Shown: in pieces, positions 60,401-64,000 of the stretch
Layout: the number at the start of each line of letters is the position of its first letter
Numbering within the stretch: the stretch's first letter is position 1
NCBI RefSeq assembly: GCF_032362555.1
Contig: NC_083507.1
Location: 1,429,001 to 1,493,000, forward strand
DNA: 64,000 nucleotides
Source of the DNA: Amyelois transitella
Taxonomy: Eukaryota; Arthropoda; Insecta; Lepidoptera; Pyralidae
Reading direction: 5' to 3'
Position numbers and translations under genes: made by a program
Notes under the pieces: model-generated
Database searches by the model: none
Told to the model about the DNA's origin: nothing
Seen by the model: only the letters and a program-made list of their open reading frames with translations

Positions 60401-63024
60401 TCCTTTATCAATTTAAACTATTGTAAAAAGCAGTTTTCAAATTGGTGATTTATGAAGAAAGGTCACAGGTCGTTAGTGCGAGTTTTACTCGAGCAAACGC
60501 GTCGATGATGTTAACGCGAATTTGTATGTGATTTAATCAGAGCCACCTCGACGGAAATTACCGAGCCACATGCGGTCTTAGTAACCTGTGTTAATGGTCT
60601 ATCGATTTGCAAAGATATTAGCCACACAGCGAAATTCGACCAGTGTAAACGCCTCTAAGACAATTTGCAAAGAGACTAATCACACGGCGAAAGTCGATCC
60701 GCGTAAACGCCTCTAAGACAATTTGCAAAGAGACTAATCACACGGCGAAAGTCGATCCGCGTAAACGCCTCTAAGACAATTTGCAAAGAGACTAATCACA
60801 TGGCGAAAATCGACCCGTGTAAACGCCTCTAAGACAATTTGCGGAGACACTAGCCACATGGCGAAAATCGACCCGTGTAAACGCCTCTAAGACAATTTGC
60901 GGAGACACTAGCCACATGGCGAAAATCGACCCGTGTTAACGCCTCTAAGGCAAATTGCGAAGACACTAGCCACATGGCGAAAATCGACCCGTGTAAACGC
61001 CTCTAAGGCAAATTGCGAAGACACTAGCCACATGGCGAAAATCGACCCGTGTAAACGCCTCTAAGACAATTTGCGGAGACACTAGCCACATGGCGAAAAT
61101 CGACCCGTGTAAACGCCTCTAAGACAATTTGCGGAGACACTAGCCACATGGCGAAAATCGACCCGTGTTAACGCCTCTAAGGCAAATTGCGAAGACACTA
61201 GCCACATGGCGAAAATCGACCCGTGTTAACGCCTCTAAGGCAAATTGCGGAGACACTAGCCACATGGCGAAAATCGACCCGTGTTAACGCCTCTAAGGCA
61301 AATTGCGAAGACACTAGCCACATGGCGAAAATCGACCCGTGTAAACGCCTCTAAGGCAAATTGCGAAGACACTAGCCACATGGCGAAAATCGACCCGTGT
61401 AAACGCCTCTAAGGCAAATTGCGAAGACACTAGCCACATGGCGAAAATCGACCCGTGTTAACGCCTCTAAGGCAAATTGCGAAGACACTAGCCACATGGC
61501 GAAAATCGACCCGTGTTAACGCCTCTAAGGCAAATTGCGAAGACACTAGCCACATGGCGAAAATCGACCCGTGTAAACGCCTCTAAGGCAAATTGCGAAG
61601 ACACTAGCCACATGGCGAAAATCGACCCGTGTTAACGCCTCTAAGGCAAATTGCGAAGACACTAGCCACATGGCGAAAATCGACCCGTGTAAACGCCTCT
61701 AAGACAATTTGCGAAGAAACTAGCGTCATGGCGAAAATTGACCCGTGTAAACGCCTCTAAGGCAATTTGCAAAGATACTTCCCACACGGCGAAAATCAAC
61801 CCTTATAAACGCATCTAAGGCAATTTGCGAAGACACTAGCGTTATGGCGAAAATTGACCCGTGTAAACGCGACTAAGACAATTCGCGAAGTGACTTACCA
61901 CAAGGCGAAAATCAACTCTTATAAAACGCCTCTAAGACAATTTGCAAAGTGACTAGCCTCACGGCGAAAATCGACCCGTGTAAACCCCTCTTTACCTGCG
62001 AGAGTGCCTTCAGCCTCTGCTCGATCTCCGGCACGCCAAGATTGGACACGTCCATCAGTTTTTCACCAGCCTCCTGCACGGCCTGTATGGCGGGCTCGTG
62101 GCTGGCCAGCTCGGCTTCCAAGCGCTTGTGCTTCTTCAGAAGGTTCTGGACGCCGGTCAGGTCGCGACCGTAGTCGTCGGAGGCGACGAGGAGTTTCTTC
62201 TCCCTGTTGAAAAAATATATATACGTTAAATAAACTTATATACCGCTTGAAATTCAAAATTGAAATTCACAATTCGAAATTTTTATTCATTATTATAAAA
62301 CTGTTTATATCACTTAATAATTGTCATCTTTTGGTTTCAACATTGGTTGACGTCAAATAAATCGTGAGAGCGTCGGTAGTCGAATCGGTAAGGTGCCCGG
62401 TTAAAATGTCTGATGCTCATAAAAGGAACAGGTTCAAATCCCACCTCGACCTCGATATGTATCCATGACTATTTTCGAAGTTATGTACATTAGTTTGAAA
62501 ACTAACCGGTGCTCTTACGGTGAGGAAGAACATCGTGAAGAAACCTGCACACTCAGGCAACTGGTTGTTTAACCATGATCGATCCTATACGGGTAAGGTT
62601 CCCATGAAAAGGGTGGCGGAAGTCAGACGGGAGTCGCTTCGTGAAATAACCTGATTCACCCAATCCAGGATCCTTCATTAAGAATAAAATTGAGAATCCT
62701 TGGTTAAAGAGTAGCCTGGCGCAGCGGGGGCTGGCCAGCGCACGCGCACGCGCTCGAAGCGCTCGTTGATGGAGACGAGCTTGTTATTGTTGTGTTAACG
62801 TCAGAGACACGGGTATGACAACACTGACTTGATCCAGGACTCCTCGTCCGCGATGTCCCGGAAGAACTGGTGCAGCGTGTTGGCCTCGTGCAGGCGCGCG
62901 CGGCGGTGGCTGGCCAGGTTGCGCACGCGCTCGAAGCGCTCGTTGATGGCGGCGCGCCGCGCGCCGATGCCCGCCGTGTCGAACTGCCCGCTCGCCACCA
63001 GCGCGTCCGCTTGGGCGTTCATGT
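48449..63024 (-). CDS. alpha-Spec: Alpha-spectrin, C-terminal third
   Basis: Long actin-crosslinking subunit of the membrane skeleton, paired with beta-spectrin. Fourteen exons are visible, from 63024-62829 through 62203-61996, 60158-60049, 59474-59270, 58811-58607, 58242-58016, 57152-57039, 56152-56005, 54935-54821, 51922-51810, 51333-51184, 49984-49814, 49341-49172 and 48577-48449. They are in phase throughout and encode about 752 residues of an expected 2400. Triple-helical spectrin repeats come first (EESWIK, NAEEDL-type linkers, [24 protein letters not shown]). A calmodulin-like tail follows, with EF loops [12 protein letters not shown] and [12 protein letters not shown] and the ending [10 protein letters not shown], which matches fly alpha-spectrin. 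Exon 1 of this list starts with two bases of a split codon, so the gene continues past 64000. Introns carry two minisatellites and many retroposons. Confidence 0.95.
48725..48920 (+). repeat. 262-bp retroposon, plus sense, 5'-degraded
   Basis: Spectrin-intron copy ending CCCGCAAGGGATATAAACGTG and ACCATATGTATGTAC. A further short fragment lies at 48630-48680. Confidence 0.55.
49385..49550 (+). repeat. (TATTC)n LINE tail
   Basis: Copy of the block described at 17025-17300. It begins about 40 bases beyond the spectrin exon boundary at 49341. Confidence 0.55.
50030..50500. repeat. Opposed 262-bp retroposon pieces
   Basis: A plus-sense distal piece (about 50030-50110) faces a minus-sense distal piece (50157-50240, ending GGGAACCACACGGCATC), giving a local inverted repeat around AGTAACCGCCGACG. 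A minus-sense proximal piece follows at 50318-50495. Confidence 0.55.
51417..51676 (-). repeat. Full-length 262-bp retroposon, minus sense
   Basis: Runs from TACATACATACGTATGGTC to GGGAGCCACACGGCATC. On its left, GGGTCTTGGATGTTTATCTA is a scrap of the tRNA-derived SINE, which resumes after it (TATATAAGTATTTATT), suggesting insertion into a SINE. Confidence 0.65.
51945..52340 (+). repeat. AT-rich 30/31-bp minisatellite in a spectrin intron
   Basis: About 12-13 units of AATTGCA(A)GAAATTGTTACA followed by ACATATCATAA or ACATATCATAC. Two unit lengths (30 with GCAGAAA, 31 with GCAAGAAA) alternate. The array begins about 25 bases upstream of the acceptor of exon 51922-51810. Confidence 0.9.
52345..54270. 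other. Alpha-spectrin intron, mostly unremarkable
   Basis: AT-rich intron sequence. It holds one full minus-sense 262-bp retroposon at 53378-53633 (CATACATACGTACATATTTTC to GGGAACCACACGGTTT). No exon-like frame with splice sites was seen. Confidence 0.5.
54271..54808 (+). mobile_element. lep1-like Helitron copy split by a retroposon
   Basis: The left part, 54271-54492, starts ATACTAATATTATAAAGCTG. The right part, 54755-54808, ends CGGACGAAGTCGCGGGCACA then GCTTGT. The retroposon at 54493-54754 interrupts it, so the Helitron copy is the older of the two. Confidence 0.65.
54493..54754 (-). repeat. 262-bp (TATG)n-tailed retroposon, type copy with target-site duplication
   Basis: Flanked by AATGAT at 54487-54492 and 54755-54760, which fixes both ends. 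Read in sense (minus strand) it starts GCCGTGTGGTTCCCGGCACC, passes GGACCACTCCATCTCTTTCC, GGCGATGGGCTAGCAACC, TTTCAAGACTGGTGGCTCTG and ACGTGATCA, and ends in TATGTATGTATGT. Over 25 full or partial copies lie in this window in both orientations. There is no ORF and no clear tRNA head. The tail and short TSD suggest mobilisation by a LINE. Confidence 0.75.
54975..55250 (+). repeat. (TATTC)n LINE tail
   Basis: Copy of the 17025-17300 block: ATGCTGCAGTGTAGTGTGTT, then GATGTGACGTCAATAAGTGA. Confidence 0.55.
55612..55973 (-). repeat. RTE-tail copy next to a full 262-bp retroposon
   Basis: 55612-55715 is a minus-sense RTE tail (CATAAAATCACGCCTCTTAC). It is cut at TTCATCCACAT and joined at 55726 to a full minus-sense retroposon ending GGGAACCACACGGCAC, 30 bases before spectrin exon 56005. 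Confidence 0.6.
56622..56913 (-). mobile_element. lep1-like Helitron-family copy
   Basis: Plus-strand text from ACTAGCTGTGCCCGCGACTA to TTATAATATTAGTATAGAT in a spectrin intron. It differs from the others by a TATATTTGAATAG change near the hairpin. Confidence 0.6.
57643..57862 (+). repeat. tRNA-derived SINE
   Basis: A-box region GGCACAGCGGTAATACGC and B box GGTTCGAATCC are intact. The 3' part (CTCGAACTTACATCGAGGC) ends with AATCTGTGTAAAAAAAA. Confidence 0.7.
60595..61990. repeat. 58-bp minisatellite, about 24 copies, in an alpha-spectrin intron
   Basis: Unit (plus strand): ACGCCTCTAAGGCAAATTGC, then GAAGACACTAGCCACATGGC, then GAAAATCGACCCGTGTTA. Central units are almost identical. They fall into variants differing at GACAATTTGCGGA versus GGCAAATTGCGAA and at GTGTAAAC versus GTGTTAAC, with a four-unit block near 60790-61020 followed by a similar start at 61050. 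Units at both margins are diverged. The right edge ends CGTGTAAACCCCTCTTTAC at 61995, which is the donor of spectrin exon 62203-61996 on the minus strand. The left edge fades near 60600, about 440 bases from exon 60158-60049. Confidence 0.92.
62285..62362 (+). repeat. Short interspersed repeat (GTTGACGTCAAATAAAT family)
   Basis: ACTTAATAATTGTCATC, then ACATTGGTTGACGTCAAATA. Same family as at 6831-7150 and 28062-28155. Confidence 0.5.
62363..62690 (+). repeat. Second tRNA-derived SINE type
   Basis: The head has an A-box-like TAGTCGAATCGGTAAGG and a perfect B box GGTTCAAATCC about 50 bases on. The rest includes ACGGTGAGGAAGAACATCG and ends ACCCAATCCAGGATCC. The tail block (GGGAGTCGCTTC, CACCCAATCCAGGATC) is shared with fragments at 25678-25740 (minus) and 58995-59070 (plus). 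It is too long between boxes and lacks tRNA folding, so it is not a functional tRNA gene. Confidence 0.55.
62729..62772 (-). pseudogene. Duplicated fragment of an alpha-spectrin exon
   Basis: GGCTGGCCAG, then GCGCACGCGCTCGAAGCGCT and CGTTGATGG repeats nearly exactly the exon segment at 62908-62949, with a small difference at CGCAC/GTT. It lies in the intron 57 bases from that exon, in the same orientation, with no splice sites, so it is a short tandem exon-fragment duplication. Confidence 0.7.
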
Positions 63025-64000
63025 CTAGAGTAACAATAATAAAAAAATATTATAATGGCTACTCAAATGAGGCATTTCATGTCTTATCATTATACAAGGT
63101 GACATTGAAAACAACTGCATCCTTTTAAACATAGACTATACCCATGCTTCTAAGCCGTTTGAGCCAATTTTTATTTAAATTAAACGTCATCATTTTCACA
63201 TTTAAAATACCCTCAAAAACTACGTCACACGCTTTAATACCTACATACCAATACTACAAAAAGAAATTAAAACTAAACATGTAAATAAATGTCTGAAAAA
63301 TAAATTATTTTTCTAGTATCAAGATTAAGTAAAGTACGGAATTGTCGAGATCGCTCAGCTGAATGAATTATGTCGTTGACTTCTGAATCTTACGCGTCGC
63401 TTTTCCGCCGGCCGGGGTGATATGACGTATTTAGGATCGTGGATTTTGATACTTTTATTTATTTTTTTCGTACTTTCTGAAATATGAACCGATAATTTTC
63501 TTTCAACGTTTTTAAATATCCTTTAGATGAGTACACTTAAAAGTTAAATTTATGCAGTTGAATTAAAAGTCACCCTGTATATATATATAAAATTCTTGTG
63601 TCACAATGTTCATACTCCTCTGAAACAGCTTGACCGATTCTCATGAAATTTTGTGAGCATATTGAGTAGGTCCGAGAACCGGCCTACATCTATTTTTCAT
63701 ACCCCTTAGTGATAAGGGTTCTCCGCCCTTAACATTTTTTTTACTAGAAATAACCTAAAAATGATTTATATGGCAAAACAACTTTTGCCGGGACATCTAG
63801 TATATATAAAAATGTTTCAAAGTATTAACGAGATTTCACAAGCACATTTTAATGTGTGCACTTCAAAACAATCTCCGCCTTGGAAATCTTTCGCTCTCCC
63901 TCTGTCATATCTGTCTTTCTATTCCATCCTACAATTTCATACTTCGGGCCCCGACATCCTCATCCCAACATCCCTCCCTCTTCTTAGTCGGATCTCCGTT
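63025..64000. other. Alpha-spectrin intron at the right edge
   Basis: No exon seen. About 63570-63800 is a dispersed lepidopteran-type repeat (TTCTTGTGTCACAATGTTCA, GAGTAGGTCCGAGAACCGGC) ending near GCCGGGACATCTAGTATATA, with a Helitron-like CTAGT end. Confidence 0.45.

Noticed and set aside
60595-61990. CRISPR-like regular repeat array
   Set aside because: No spacers: 58-bp units are directly adjacent, and the context is a eukaryotic intron.
62363-62455. Possible tRNA gene (A and B boxes present)
   Set aside because: The boxes are too far apart for a normal tRNA, no cloverleaf can be drawn, and the sequence continues as a dispersed SINE.

Overview
The window is nuclear DNA from an insect, almost certainly a moth or butterfly. 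Genes are split into short exons with GT-AG introns. The introns and spacers are filled with repeat types familiar from Lepidoptera: tRNA-derived SINEs, lep1-like Helitron pieces carrying a GCGGACGAAGTCGC core, and two retroposon families that end in (TATG)n. The order was inferred from sequence character and cannot be refined to species here.

Layout from left to right. 99-1651 (+): exons of an unidentified gene. 2257-4838 (-): BiP/GRP78, the ER Hsp70, tail-to-tail with the first gene; its promoter near 5.6-5.75 kb carries textbook ER-stress elements. 7352-12585 (-): a complete 8-exon ALAD (porphobilinogen synthase). 15483-32731 (+): a complete 19-exon G9a/EHMT histone H3K9 methyltransferase of 1294 aa, with a mariner copy inside a SET-domain intron and a decayed Tc1-like copy inside an ankyrin intron. 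33347-44160 (+): a 7-exon Mps1/TTK spindle-checkpoint kinase of 595 aa. A three-exon gene of unknown function (37411-40074, 727 aa) lies within its third intron. 46263-47825: a complete-looking Tc1-like transposon. 48449-63024 (-): the last 14 coding exons of alpha-spectrin (about 752 residues); the rest of that gene lies beyond the right end.

The genes are unrelated housekeeping functions (ER protein folding, heme synthesis, heterochromatin, mitosis, membrane skeleton) and do not form a pathway. For ALAD, G9a, TTK, BiP and the nested gene I placed exon junctions by hand, and each summed coding length divides by three, which supports the models. Individual junctions may be off by a base or two.

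The most interesting non-genic structures are: a 58-bp minisatellite of about 24 copies that runs right up to an alpha-spectrin splice donor; a 204-bp almost perfect inverted repeat upstream of ALAD; the gene nested in TTK with a 13-residue repeat tract open on both strands; and the Tc1-like element with IR/DR ends and an undamaged transposase. I found no CRISPR array, rRNA or canonical stand-alone tRNA gene.
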